This document shows, in pieces, positions 31,701 to 44,038 of a stretch of DNA of 64,000 nucleotides (positions are counted from its first letter, which is position 1; each line of letters starts with the position of its first letter). The stretch lies in the NCBI GenBank assembly GCA_029964075.1, contig CM057136.1:14992381-15056380 (forward strand). The letters are read 5' to 3'. Source of the DNA: Patiria pectinifera. Taxonomy: Eukaryota > Echinodermata > Asteroidea > Valvatida > Asterinidae. Both the position numbers and the translations under genes were made by a program. The notes under the pieces are model-generated. The model had not been told where the DNA came from, made no database searches, and saw only the letters and a program-made list of their open reading frames with translations.

Positions 31701-34700
31701 ATCCATCTTTGTATTTTTCTAAGGAACTAACGCACAGGAAATCACTAGCACATTCTCTGTACTCGACTTTTACAGGGCATCTAGCTCTATAAATAATGGC
31801 TGGGATGTACTTTCCTCAGTCCTGCAACATCCTCCCAAATGGATTGGATAATAAAGGATCTGAGATGGATTAGTCATCTGTCAGTAGTCCTAATGCTATT
31901 TGGTACCCCATAGTGATTCTGTTTCTCGTACATTTTTTTCTTTGGACACAAAAGTTTAAGCATAAGCATGCCATATTAACTCCACTCATTAATATGAAGC
32001 CATAAAGCTCGACACCAAAATTTAAAAGTGGTAGCAAGTACATGTAGTATGGCAGTTTGGTGGTGGCTGAATTGCAACTTGTTTCAGTTTACAGAGATAA
32101 TAACAGAGAGTATATAATCACCAGGATTTACCAGAGCTGTTTCATATTGTGGTGCCAGTGGTGGTTGATGTAAATCATCCTGAAAGAGGAAGGGTTAAAA
32201 CAAAATTGCATTGACAACAACCTTGTATCTAAATTGAACATTTTTTTAAACATCAAATCCATTTTCAAAATATCTATCTTCAGGAGTATGAGTTCCGTAT
32301 CCGCTGGCCGGCCATCCGTCTGATGACCGCTCTGATCAATCTACGGTCCAGCCAAGTCCAGCAGATCATTCTGGTCAGTCCCATGGGTGTCTCCAAGCTG
32401 ATGGACCTGCTGTCCGACAGCCGGGAAGTCATCAGGAACGATGTAAGAAAAGGTTCACTTGATTTAAATTGGTTTGGTAATTTTTCTAACTCCTACGGTG
32501 TCTGGAAAATCAAACGTATTAAAATTGGAGGGTTCAGGGCTGTTAGGGTTAACTCACCTGAGGAAATCATCAGATTACAGTACAGATATTATGGAAGATG
32601 GCAGATAACAAAGTTGTGATGGAAGACTCCAAAACCATCTATCTACCTGATGGGTGTTGAATAAGTTAAAATATTGCATACACATACATGTATGTATGTG
32701 TAATAGTCTTCTAACAGAAAGTTTGTTGTACCGTCCAAGACATGTCTAGAAAGCAATAGTAATTCTTTGATACCAAATCAGGCCACTTTCATCTGAGGTA
32801 TCCTCCAAATCATCTTCGTTTTAATTTCTAAAAGGGCCTGCTGCTATTGACTGGTCTCACCAAGGGCAACGCCAACATCCAGAAGATCGTTGCCTTTGAG
32901 AACGCCTTTGACCTGCTCTTGAGGATCATTATGGAGGAAGGAGCTAGCGACGGCGGCATCGTGGTAGAGGACTGCCTGATGTTGCTGCTGAACCTCCTCA
33001 AGAAAAACAGCTCCAATCAGACCTTCTTTAAGGAGGGAAGGTAAGAACAAGACACGGTTTGCTTAGTTGAGCTGTATCCGAACGTCTTGATTCAGGACAT
33101 TATGTATAATTGGTGACTCGGTCAGACACATTGGTCAGTCATTCAGTCCATGACTCCACTTATCGGTCAGAGGACAGTCAGCTGGCCCTCTGGGTCCGTC
33201 TGAGAGCAACCTAGAGGCAAAAAATGCATACCTGGTGTACTGACGGAGTCGGTGTTTAGTCACTCTCAGTTTACGACACTTCAGACTTGGATTTGGCCTG
33301 CCAGCCTAATCTCATGCATACATTTTTACCTTGTTTTCACTGCAGTTTTGTTCAGCGTTTGTCTCCGTTCTTTGAACTCCAAACGCTGATTCCCCAAAAC
33401 CCAGACGGCACGTGGTCGACACAGAAAGTCAAGAATGTCCATTACATGCTGCAGGTGAGAGACTCGATATTGGGATATTCCTGCAAAGGAGTTCATGAGG
33501 TAAACATGGCATGTAAATATGGAAATAGGGCATCAGAACCTGGTAATAGAGTTCTACAGAAATATCAAATTAATGCAAATATATTTCTTGAAATGTCTGC
33601 AACTCTTTAGTTTTGAATTAACACTTAACAGAAAATCTCTGGGCCCAATTTCACGGCGCTGCTAAGCATAAAAATTTGCTTAGCACAAAAAAAATGGCTT
33701 GTAAAAGCAGGTTACCTGCCAAAACTCCATGTGATTTTCATGCAAGCAAACAACAGTTGAATACTAATTACGAGCGATATACATCACATGGAGTTTTGGC
33801 TGGTAACCTGCTTTTATAAGCCAGACTTTTTTTTGTGCTGAGCAAATTTTTGTGCTTAGCAGCGTCGTGAAATTGGCCCCTGGAGGTCACACACTGTTAG
33901 TATTTTCAAATTTTGGATGGATTTTCTTTCTCGCTTTCCATCAGGTCATAAGGAGCCTGGTTTCCCCCAACAATCCACAGCAAGCGACAAGCGCTTGCCA
34001 GAAGCTGATCCACACCTGTGGTTTACTGAAGCAGCTGTGCAGTATCCTAATGGCTAGCGGGGTACCAGCTGATATCCTGACTGAGGTAATGAGAAGTTTG
34101 AGGCCGTGTCCAAAACGGGCTTCCAGAGCTACGGCTACGTCTATTGTCAGCGCGTCTCCGCGTATTTTCAATGGGCGCAGACCCAGACCTAGCTCTAGAC
34201 AGTTGATTCGGAGGCAGCCTAAGACAGCATTGTTCATTGAGACTGTCACAAGTCTGTCACAAGTCAGGTTTGCGTAGCGGTACTTCCCTCGCCATTTTTC
34301 CCGGGTTCGATTCCTGCCTGGGCCAATATGTGGACTGGGTTTTCAGTCCCTACCTGATTGAATGGATTTTCCTTAGAATACATTTCTGGGGTTTTCTTCC
34401 CACATTGAAAACTGTCACTTCTTCACATTGTCTTCTCTTTACTGAGCCCCATTGGAGACCAGTGGATTCCACTGAATTGGCTACCCAGTTAAAATAAGAA
34501 ATAAATAAATAATGCCATTTCACTCTTCCTTTTTACTCAGACCATCAACACGGTGTCAGAGGTCATCAGAGGTTGTAAGGTCAACCAGGATTTCTTTGCA
34601 GCTGTAAATGCCCCCTCCAGCCCCCCAAGGTAAGATTACTTTCGCGCCGGAGGACATGATAACACGCACTAGCTGTTTCGCGCACAGGCGCGGCTGATGG

Positions 34701-37700
34701 ATTAAGACGTCAAGATTGCCTCGACTCGCCTCCGGGGGACGTCTAAACACGCTAATCCCTTGTGCCTTTTGTACACACACAAAGTCTGTGGAGGCGGACT
34801 GTGTGCTGACCACTTTGTCGGCCGTTGTGCACTGCCTATTGTTCTACAATTTACGCTCCAGTGCACACCCCGGAGTATTGAAACACATGAGGTTTCGGCA
34901 AGAAATATTGTACAAGTACTGTTCAAATGACTCTTGCGAATCAGTATTTGTGGCGTTTGGCTGTTTATCAGAAGTTGGCTGGGAAATTTTGCCGTTTCAA
35001 AAATTTCGAAATTTTCGGCAAAATTAAACCCAGCGCGAAGTGGTTAAATCAACATTTAGTTCAGCAAAGGAAGTAACTGGAGTGGGACTTGAACCTGTAA
35101 CACCCAGAGTACAGTGTCCCAAGCCTGGGACCCTCCAGGAGACAGTTTCCCAAGCGACAATAACTTGGAATTTCTACTTTTCAGGCCGGCTATAGTTGTC
35201 CTGTTGATGTCCATGGTGAATGAGAAGCAGCCGTTCGTCTTGCGCTGTGCCGTACTCTACTGCTTTCAGTGCTTCTTGTGCAAGAATGAAGTGGGGCAGG
35301 AACAGATCATATCCACGTTACTCCCCGCCACAGCCGATGGTATGTGCCATTTAGGATACTTGATACCTTACCTTAGATGTTACACTTGTTTTCTAGGGTT
35401 GTAAAATGCAGGGTTTAAATCAGTTGCATTCTTAGCTGTAGTATTTAAGTCTGTATCATAATTATTGGGAATCAATGAGGAAAACTTTATAAAAATTTAT
35501 GAGGTTTTGGAGAAATGTGCTGGATTCAGGAAGATAGAGGCCCGGGCTTCCTGAAAGATGAAGCACGGAGAATGCTAATTGGTCTCTAGCACAATGTAAG
35601 ATTCTGGAGGATTCCGGATTGGTCCTCATGAAAAGGCAAAAGAATCAGCGTTAATGAATCTATAAATTCTAACTGCAATTAAAACAGTAACAATGCGTGC
35701 ATTAAGTAATTCTTAGCTGTATGGCATGGCATTCCACACCTCAATCACAGTATCTGCAGTAACAGCGGGACAGCTCCTGTGTGGGGGTCTGTTCAGCCAG
35801 GACCCCTTGTCCAACTGGTGTGCCGCCATCGCCCTCTCTCACGCACTCAAAGACAACAACGCACAGAAGGAGCAACTACTGCGGGTGCAGCTTGCCACGG
35901 GGCTGGGACAGGCTCCGGTGTCACTGCTGCAGCAATGTGCAAACATTCTGTCACAGGTAAGACTAATCGTGAGAGTGTGCTTATATAATGCTTAATGGAA
36001 GCTAAACAACGTAGAGGCAACTAGGTGTATCAGGTGTAAAAATCTGTGGGACCTTGTTGAATTGTGGGGGATCGGTTAGGGTTGTGATTCCTGATCAGAT
36101 GGTGAGTTTTTCGAATCCAGCTGCTGGCAATATGCTGTTTCCTTGGGTAAGCCACTTCATCCCCACTTGCCTCTCTCCACCCAGGAGTACAAATGGGTAC
36201 CGGCATTAGTTGGGGAGTAACCTGCGATGGACTAGCATCCCGTTCAGGGGAATAGAAATATTTTCAGTTGTTTCATCATTTGCGTACATAAATACTTTGT
36301 GAACGTTGTTTTCAATCACCCTGCCGTTTTGGTTCCTTTGTTGACAGCCCACGGTCAGGTTCCAGACCAAGATAGGTCTGTTGATTCTGCTGAGTTCCTG
36401 GATGGCCGGATGCCAGCTGGCGGTCACTCACTTCCTTCTCAACCCTGCAAATGTTCCATTCGTATCCTTGAACCCAAGCTTGATGTAAACTCAAGACTCA
36501 AGTAATGCTTTTGATTTTGCTTAAACATGCTGGAGAAATCAAATGGCAAGTTAGATTCGTCCAATACTGGTGGCAAAATAAAGAATTAACAATAAGCCAA
36601 AGTTGTAGGGTGCCTGGTGGCATCTGTACTTGAACTCATACTTTTAAAAAAAATTACTGGACTCCAACAGCACAACGGTTCTGTATGTGTGCATATTCTT
36701 GTAGCACAAGCTGATGGTGCCCAATGCTCACATCTCTGCTCACTTGAATTTTGTTGGCGTTTGCCTGCTGCACTGTTTATCACTTGTGCTTGGGCCTTAA
36801 GTTTTGGTGCGTGTGAAATTTTGTTTGCCATAAAGTATCCTTTCATGTAACACGGCAAAAGAGGCTCTTGTATAAAAGTCGACAGCACCCAAAACAGTTC
36901 TCCCGCAGCCTGTACTTAGCCTATCATTCTGAAGATCCTTGACCGAGTTCACATCAGCTGACAGCCCAAGTTGCCGAGCACACCGATGAGGATGAGTTGC
37001 TGGGCCAGGGCCTCTGCGCATTCCTGCTGGGCATCTGTGTTCATTTCAACGACAACTCCAATGAAAGCTTTACAAAGTGAGTACTTCTCCCCACCTGAAT
37101 ATTTTTATTCATGCATGGAGCGTATGCACTGGCCACTTTCCTAACAAAGGGCTATAGTGTAACCTCTCCAGAGGTGGACACCTGTTAAAAATCCATTTTC
37201 TTTCAGCATACACCAGACTTGGGTTATATTCATGAGGTAGACATACAATTTGGAGTCAAAAATATCTGATAAAGTGAGGTGCAGACTTACAGTACCTGAA
37301 GAGGTTTTCTATCTACGGATGTTGACAGTCATGTGTCCACAGACTTTAAATAATGAACACACATCACACATCAGCTTTGTATAGCTCTGAACACGTCACT
37401 AAAGAAGAGTGTATTGTGAGAAATACCACAAGCTTTTGAGCGTCCCAGTATGGTGGAAAGCCAACCCAGGAATCACAAAACGTGGGCAACTCCGATTGGT
37501 CTCTAGTTGTTTTTTTTTGTATTCTACTTGAAACTTGGTTTGGTTATCTCCACGCCATACACGTGTGAAAAATAGCGCATGTGCGGTGGGTCCTTCAATG
37601 GTACTTGTGAATATCGCCCTCTACCGTTCCCGCACGGACTCCATAACACTGACCACTATTCGATATGGACCAGGGAGAGCATGAAGCAGCTGATTGTAAA

Positions 37701-40700
37701 GCGAGTCGGCCTGGAGTCCTTCGTAGAGAAGCTGGACCTGGTTTGCAAGCACGAGCTGTACACCTTGGCCGCCCAGAAACCCCAGCTTAGGTTCCCCTCC
37801 CCGGACGTCATGATGCTGGACTATGAATTCACTGCACTCTTCAAACAGCTGGAAGGTAGGTCTGCATGGGCAGAGAAAATTAAGTAGGAGTACGAAACGA
37901 ATTCCGCAAACAAAATTAGGAGCCCTTTTTGAGGCGGAACTGCATTCGAGCGCACGCCTCGCCTCGCGCGTTTTTGAAGACGCGGTGCATGCACATTTTG
38001 GTAACCCTATTGGTCGAAGGAGCCCAGAGTGGGTGTGCACTACCTGAGTGCAACTCGCACGAGCCTGGTTCCACCTCGTAAAAATAGCTTCTAATTTAGG
38101 TTGCCGAATTAGTGTATAAGTGCTACAACTTGTAGACATCTGCAGGAACTAGATTTTGGTGTTATAAGTCGGCTACTTTTTCATGAGTAAAAGAATGAGT
38201 ACTTCTAATAACAAATTTGTGTAATTACACAGTGTTTCTTGTCAGAGAATGTAAGACTTTATCTCATTTTGTCCCTGAATTCAAGGCGTGTTGTTGAAAG
38301 CTGTATCGGACAAGGATGACGGTGAGACCAAGAAAACCGTTGAAGACCACGATAGCATCGTAACCCAGTACAAAGAAATCATAAGAGAACAGGTACATGT
38401 ACTGTTTCAAAAGAAGAACCTAGTATTAAGGGAATATACAACATTTGCAAACATCGAAAAATAAAACTGCCAAATTTTTACGAAATACCTTACTAGGATG
38501 TTGGAAAATGACAGTTTAAAGCATCCTGTAAAATTATGGCACCTGGTGTGAAGTCATTTTCAAGAAAATGGTATTTTTGTAAAAAAATTCCAACAGTGGT
38601 CGGCTGACCACCGTTGGAAAAACCTAACTATTTGTCAACTACTGCTCCAAATTTACCATTTTCTTTTCAGTCGAAATTTTGTTTGGTATTGGTTACATGT
38701 TCATGAACGGGTGCAGGCCAGCTGGACTGGTTCCCTTACCTTACAATTTTTCGGCATCTGTAAATTGATCCATTTTATATTTATTGGAGTCAGGGAACCA
38801 GACTACTTGAACATTTTTGTTTTTCTTGTTTTTTCCCAGCATTTTCAAACACAAAACTTCAAACATGTCAGTGTAACAATATTTGATCTATGATACTAAC
38901 CCCTCAAATAGTTCATTTCTGAAAATTACAGCAAAAGCTAATGATGTATATTCCCTTTAACACGAATGTTTTCATTTTGGACATACCAAGATTGTTTAAG
39001 TCATTTCTCTGGAAAATGGTATTCATAAAAAGTGGTGTCTGTCTGTCCTCACAACTTATTCTATTGGATTGGCTGTCCATCAAAACAGGATGTAGAACTT
39101 GGAGAACTGAAGACAAAGCACTCAAAGCTTGAGAAGGAATACAAGAAGTCAGATGTACTCCTGGGGGAGCAAGCACAACAGATTCAACAGCTCAAGGACC
39201 AGTACGCCCTCATCAAAGCACAACATGGTATATTCACCTCGGTCATTTTTCTCCACAGTTTTAACTACAAACTTAAACGGTTCCATTAAAAACCTGGATT
39301 GTTGATGAGATGTTACAGATCCAGATCTTATTTTATTTGATTGAAATGCTTTCTGGGAATTAAATCAAGAGGTCCTCAAAGGGGCTTCAGCTTTGTAGGT
39401 CAGAAGCATGAAGAAACATTATTAAGATAATAAAAGAATACTTACAATACCGGAGTCTTATATAGCGCACGTATATCTACCAACAATTATGTATCCAAGG
39501 CGCTGGTAATTATGTCTATTTCTTAAAGACGGGAAAATGAAGTTTATGAGAAATGTGAGACCCATTATGTAGCACCTTAATGTATGCGGCACATATTGCA
39601 GCTACTGTCAGATACACTGGGGCAAACCAAAGGGGAATACAGCAGGGACAGAAAGCTCACATGATAGCCTGGGTGGATACAAACCTTGTCGCAGAGGTAG
39701 AAGGCGAGGAAAGAAGCACTGCACCTGCCTAACTCACACCATCTTCGTCAAACAGGTGCACAATCAGGCCAGGGTGATGTCAACAACTCTGACTCCACGA
39801 GTCTTGCCGCTGCTGATAATGGGAGGATAGCTCAGCTTGAAGCAGAGATCACGGCCCTAAGGGAAGAGAACACGACACTCAGTACACAGGTCCAAGAGAA
39901 AAACGCCAGGATAGAAAAATTAGTATGTACATGCATATGTAATTTTTGTTTGCAAGAGGAAAAAGCAATTTTAAAAGCTGATAGGATCATTTGCAATTAT
40001 ATAAAAACAGACCTTAGCATAGATAGAAATGATAACAAACACCTTGTGAAGTTATTTCATAATGTTGTCAAGAAGAAACCTAATTAAGACAAATTATTCA
40101 GACGTAGTCACTACAAGCCTGAGTCGCTGCAATTTTCCCTTTCTCTTCCCAGACAAATGATTTGACGATATCTGATGCCAAAGCTGTACTATCTTCGAGC
40201 GACATGGAGAATGCATCCTCGGACGAGCTGAGGACACGCATGGAAGAGATGCAAAAGGAAAATGAGAAACTGAGGATGGCATTGGCGGATGCGACCGCTG
40301 AATCTGAGGCACAAAGTAGAAAGGTAGACGAACTTTCAGAAAAAGAAGTAAGTCAAACTTTTACGTGTATCAAATTAATATAAACTTAGTTCAACATCTC
40401 TCTATGTATACTGTAAGACCAGCTTATAATTTGTTTGCTTGTATGGAAGTTTAAACCTGGTTCTCTTTAGTGTCTTTAAACACCACACTTGAATGCTATC
40501 TTTTCTTGCTGTCAACCTGACAAAATCAAAGGCGGTGATTATGATGCGTCTTTATTTTCACAGAGGAATTCAAAGGATGTCTTTAACAGACAGAAGAGTG
40601 ACCTGGAATCGAGACTGGCACAATCGGAATCGAACAGTGCTTCAGTTTCTGCTGAGAATGAGCATCTAAAATCCACCAACCAAACTCTAGAAGCCAAACT

Positions 40701-41329
40701 CTTAGAAGCTCAGAACTCCCCACAAAGCGGTGGCAGCAGTGACACGGAGGCCATCAACCAACTTAAGGAGGCCATCAACCAGCTTGAGCAAGACAAGAGA
40801 GCCCTTGAACAGGAGCGTGACTCATTAACAGACAGCCTAGAAGGTGTTAGGAAGGAACAGGAAGACCTCTTGGTGCTCCTGACAGACACTGATGCAAAGA
40901 AAGACAGCTACAAGGAGAAACTGAAAGAACTTGGCCAAACAGTAAGTGGAAATTGCATTCACAAACTACCCTAGTTGCAGTTATACATTGAACTTAGTAA
41001 TGAGAACAATGGCTCTGAGGGCCATGCTGAAAGGTCGTTCACCGCTTAAATAAGTATAATCACTACAGTATTAAAGTATTAATAAGTAATTTTCTGACTT
41101 TTTCATACCTGCCTTATTTACTGTTTGAAAAGTGTGCATGTTGCTAAACTATTACACTAAAACGTAGCAAACTTGGTGAAATCATGTTCATGTATTGATA
41201 GAGGTTCACTTGGAACCTTCTAACACCTAGAAAATTACTGATTTTTTCCCTTTACTTTTAAAGATCTCTGATGATGAACTAGGTGAGGAAGGTGAAGACT
41301 GGGAAGAGGATGATGAAGAAAACAGCTGA
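28709..41329 (+). CDS. USO1: General vesicular transport factor p115 (USO1), 20 coding exons
   Basis: Golgi tethering factor that captures COPI/COPII vesicles and promotes SNARE assembly. Exons: 28709-28774, 29394-29480, 29951-30092, 31571-31692, 32284-32442, 32835-33040, 33346-33454, 33945-34085, 34541-34629, 35185-35339, 35760-35956, 36348-36461, 36958-37076, 37674-37855, 38286-38392, 39089-39227, 39756-39922, 40153-40347, 40564-40941, 41264-41329. All are GT-AG and close to 979 residues (human about 960). Residues 1-630 form the armadillo-type head, with conserved LCDRV, VQQIILVSPMGVS, SDGGIVVEDC, ADILTETINTVSEVIRGC and RPAIVVLLMSMVNE. About 630-957 is coiled coil with heptad Leu/Lys/Glu, and the end is an acidic tail (GEEGEDWEEDDEENS) like the giantin/GM130-binding tail of p115. 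Identity is firm. Confidence 0.97.
29020..29213. mobile_element. Family A MITE fragment (copy A4, left end lost)
   Basis: It matches the right half of A2 (CATGGCTGAGCA, ACAAGGTCCGGCC, CTTTGGCAAAGAGGATT) and ends GGCGGTTAGGGG. No left terminus or right TTAA remains. It lies in USO1 intron 1. Confidence 0.5.
30921..31360. mobile_element. Family A TTAA MITE with minisatellite core (copy A5)
   Basis: The best copy: TTAACCCTAACCCCCTAGG on the left, GTGGGTTAGGGTTAA on the right, 440 bp. The interior holds about eight 'cctcaatcctccaaaatc' units arranged in longer 'attcatcctcaatcctcc' repeats, with the reverse-sense 'ggattttggagga' just inside the right end. One strand is almost purely C/T/A. It lies in USO1 intron 3, 210 bp before exon 4. 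Short fragments of the same family end near 32553 and 36078 (both with GTTAGGGTT). Confidence 0.7.
33641..33880. mobile_element. Long-TIR hairpin MITE (GGGCCCAATTTCAC family, copy E1)
   Basis: Nearly the whole element is an inverted repeat: about 100 bp per arm, including GCTTAGCACAAAAA, AAAGCAGGTTACC and AACTCCATGTGAT on the left and their complements on the right, around a short loop near 33740-33780. It lies in USO1 intron 7. A relative lies at 51434-51666. Confidence 0.7.
34237..34500 (+). repeat. tRNA-derived SINE with AAATAAAT tail
   Basis: The head has GCGTAGCGGT (A-box-like) and GGGTTCGATTCC (a good B box). The body includes TTTTCAGTCCCTACCTGATT and GGGGTTTTCTTCCC, and the element ends in an AAATAAATAAAT tail at 34499. 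The body recurs in inverse orientation at 61640-61850, so it is dispersed. It lies in USO1 intron 8, 40 bp before exon 9. Confidence 0.65.
36085..36245 (+). repeat. Dispersed SINE/LINE-tail-like repeat
   Basis: The segment has the style of an L2-type LINE tail or a SINE that borrows it: 'ccttgggtaagccacttcatc', 'ctctctccacccagg', 'aaatgggtaccgg' and 'gcgatggactagcatcccg'. The assignment is by remembered resemblance only. It lies in USO1 intron 11. Confidence 0.4.
38426..38960 (-). mobile_element. Family B TTAA MITE (copy B4)
   Basis: TTAA at 38426-38429 and 38957-38960. The left end has lost one A (TTAAGGGAA). 535 bp, minus orientation, in USO1 intron 15, starting about 35 bp after the donor of exon 15. 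Confidence 0.8.
39440..39740. repeat. Unclassified dispersed repeat (TATATAGCGCACGTAT type)
   Basis: A non-coding segment in USO1 intron 16 contains 'cttatatagcgcacgtat', 'aaggcgctgg' and 'gggtggatacaaacc'. Motifs of this kind recur in many invertebrate repeats, but only one copy is in this window and I cannot place it in a class. Confidence 0.3.
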
Positions 41330-41592
41330 GTTGCTATGGAAACCAAGGATGTTTAAATTTTTTTATGCAAATTCTGAAAATAATCGAAATTGGGATAAAC
41401 CTTTATATATTTTGAGAGGGTCTCTGTACGCTGTAATATTTTTGCTCGGTTGCCAAATAGCATAGTTGGGTGGTTGTAGAAAAAACTGCGTGGCATTTTC
41501 ACAATTTTTTTTTTCAAACTCCTGAACAAATTTGAAGGATTGAACTTAAAATCCACATATCTTGGCCCACCAGGTCTTATGCCGTTTGCCTT

Positions 41593-42102
41593 TTAAAGGG
41601 AAAATACAACATTTGCAAACATCAAAAAATGAAATGATCAAATTATCACGAAATACCTTACTGAATTGTTAGGGACTGACAGTCTAAAGCATCCTTTAAA
41701 ATCGTGGCTCCGGGTGGGCTGACATTTTCAAGAAAAAACGCTGGTCGGCCGACCAGCGTTGGAGAAAACTGGCTTTTTTCGAAAACTGTTCATAATTTTT
41801 CAGATTTAGTTATCTGGACTTTTCTTTGCAATTGATCACACACATGTGAAGGGGTACAAGCCTGCTAGACTGATTCTCTGACCTTACAATTCCCTAAAGT
41901 GTATTAATTGCTTCGTTTCATCTTAAGTGGGGTCAGGGAACCAGACTACAAGAACATGATAGGTTTTTTGGTTTTTCCAGCATTTACAAACCCAAAACAT
42001 GAAACAAGTCAGTTTAACAATATTTTATATAACATACTAATCCTCCAAATCCATTTATATCTGAAAATCGCAGCAAAAGCAAATGTTGTACATTCCCTTT
42101 AA
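41593..42102 (-). mobile_element. Family B TTAA MITE in the USO1 3' UTR (copy B5)
   Basis: TTAA at 41593-41596 and 42099-42102. It lies 264 bp past the USO1 stop codon and upstream of the likely poly(A) signal at 42687, so it should be transcribed as part of the mRNA. The central palindrome ACGCTGGTCGGCCGACCAGCGT is intact, in a shorter version than in B6. Confidence 0.8.
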
Positions 42103-42686
42103 ATCTGGTATATGGAATATAGTAAATGTGGGACATTTTCTTCAAATGTGCATCAATATTTCTTAGACGGTATTATAAAGCAAAGTTCAAGCATATTGCT
42201 CATCATTTTAACAAGTGAGTTTCGGATTGTGCAAGAAAATTCCATGTATGTGTTGTACTAAAATCTACAATGACAAGAAGTAAACATCTTACAGTGTATG
42301 TTTTTGTTGCGAGAAAATTATTTGTTTTGTTAGGGGTTGCTTCATTGTTTGATTTTGTTTATTGTGTAGGGATTGTGAATTTTTTAAACCAATTGTTTCA
42401 ATTTAATCAGTGGTTACCAACGAGATTGTAAATTAATTTTATGTTCAGAGATTATCTTACGTTCATATTCTTTTTTAGATTAGTTCTCTGTAATTAATGT
42501 ACATTGTCTTGCCATAGTCTCAATGCCAATTGGTATGAACATCTTAAATTGGAATATAAAAAAAAGAGATGTTAGTTACAAAAATGTATGTTCTAAATTG
42601 TAAAAGGCAGATGTTTCACAACATAGCATAAACCGTCTTCGATCTTTCATGGTATGAAAACAAAATTCATACCAGTGATTTGATGC

Positions 42687-42692
42687 AATAAA
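42687..42692 (+). terminator. Probable USO1 poly(A) signal
   Basis: AATAAA, 1.36 kb past the USO1 stop, followed by sequence of different character leading to the retrotransposon at 43260. It is the first canonical AATAAA I see downstream of the stop. From here to 43259 I see no feature. Confidence 0.5.
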
Positions 42693-43259
42693 ACAAGTGA
42701 CCCAGAAATCCCATCAAAATGCTTTCAGTATGATTTGGATTTGTGTTTTTAAATTTAGCTTTTTAAATCGTGACTGACATTGGAAAACTACGAAAGTATT
42801 AACTGTCAATAACAGTTCTTTTCGCAATAGGCCTACTCTGTTTTTGATAAAAACAGGAGATTACATCGTTATTTACTTGCTTGGTTCGGAATAATGCCAA
42901 AAATTAAGCCACATTTTCTACCTTAGTGTATCACGTTTTAAGATTTAGAAACCCCGCATCGGAAAGAGGCATCTTATCAATGTATCTGTGCAATTACAAG
43001 CTACCTGTAGCCTGCGGACACGTGCTGAATTGGTTAACCTGTTAAAAATGCATAGCGCCCTCTATTGAAATTTTAAGTGATGGAGGGGAGGATAAGAGCC
43101 CATGAGTGCCTTTGAAAAATAAATGCGGGATCTGATACGACGAATTGTACAACGTAATTGTTAATCGCGAAGATAAATTTCAAAATTCGGGCCGGAGTCC
43201 TGCTTCATAGGTATAAATTTGTGTTCGACAAATCAATAGAATGGGGAATGCGTAGCCTA

Positions 43260-43954
43260 TGTAACGTAGAAAAACGGATCACTAGAGAAAAACACCTGGT
43301 TCCAATGATTATGTCGCGATTTAGTTTTTAAACTGGGACAACAAAAAAAAGAAAGAAAAGGAATCAAGGAAACAAAAATAGACTTCTCCAAAATTTAATT
43401 TAGTCTCGCAACAATCTTCAAACAAAACAAAACCACTTCTATCCTTAAAGAAGAAAAAACACTTTTTCTCAAATACTTAAAAAACTCAATCTGGATCAAA
43501 ATCCAAGAACAAAAAGAGTTAAAAACCAAAAGGAAAAAAACCCAAAATTGAAATCAAAATGAAAATATATAAATGAAATGAAAGTTTATGAAACCCACAC
43601 AGCACTAAAGAAAATGACTCTAAAAGCACAGGAATGAACTAAAAACCAATGACTGGACTAGCAGACAAAAGAAACAGCTAGGAAGACACTCTCCAGGTAG
43701 GAGGAAATGTATGACTATATGATGTTAAGTTGTCTCACTGCTGGTCTGCTGGGTAATAATCACTCTGGCATGACAATGTGGCAGCTTTTTATAGGGGGAC
43801 TTGTGGGCTAAAATAAACAAACAGGGGGTCACACTACCAGGAAAAGGGGGGGGGGGACATCTAAACTTCAACTAAAATGATTTTCTTTTCTAAGGGGGGC
43901 TACTCCTATTGAATACACTATAAAAATACACAAGGGAAACTTGGCCCTGCCACA
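43260..43954 (-). repeat. 3' LTR (left copy on the + strand)
   Basis: 695 bp, TG...CA. Adjacent inner sequence (43955-43970) should hold the polypurine tract on the minus strand, but it reads AAAGATGGCGTGAG, which is interrupted by T and C. The tract is therefore poor or displaced. Confidence 0.93.
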
Positions 43955-44038
43955 CTCACGCCATCTTTAAAATGTTGGCTCCTGACAACACAAAAAAATA
44001 CATACAAAATACTTCTAATTTATATACAAAATAATTTA

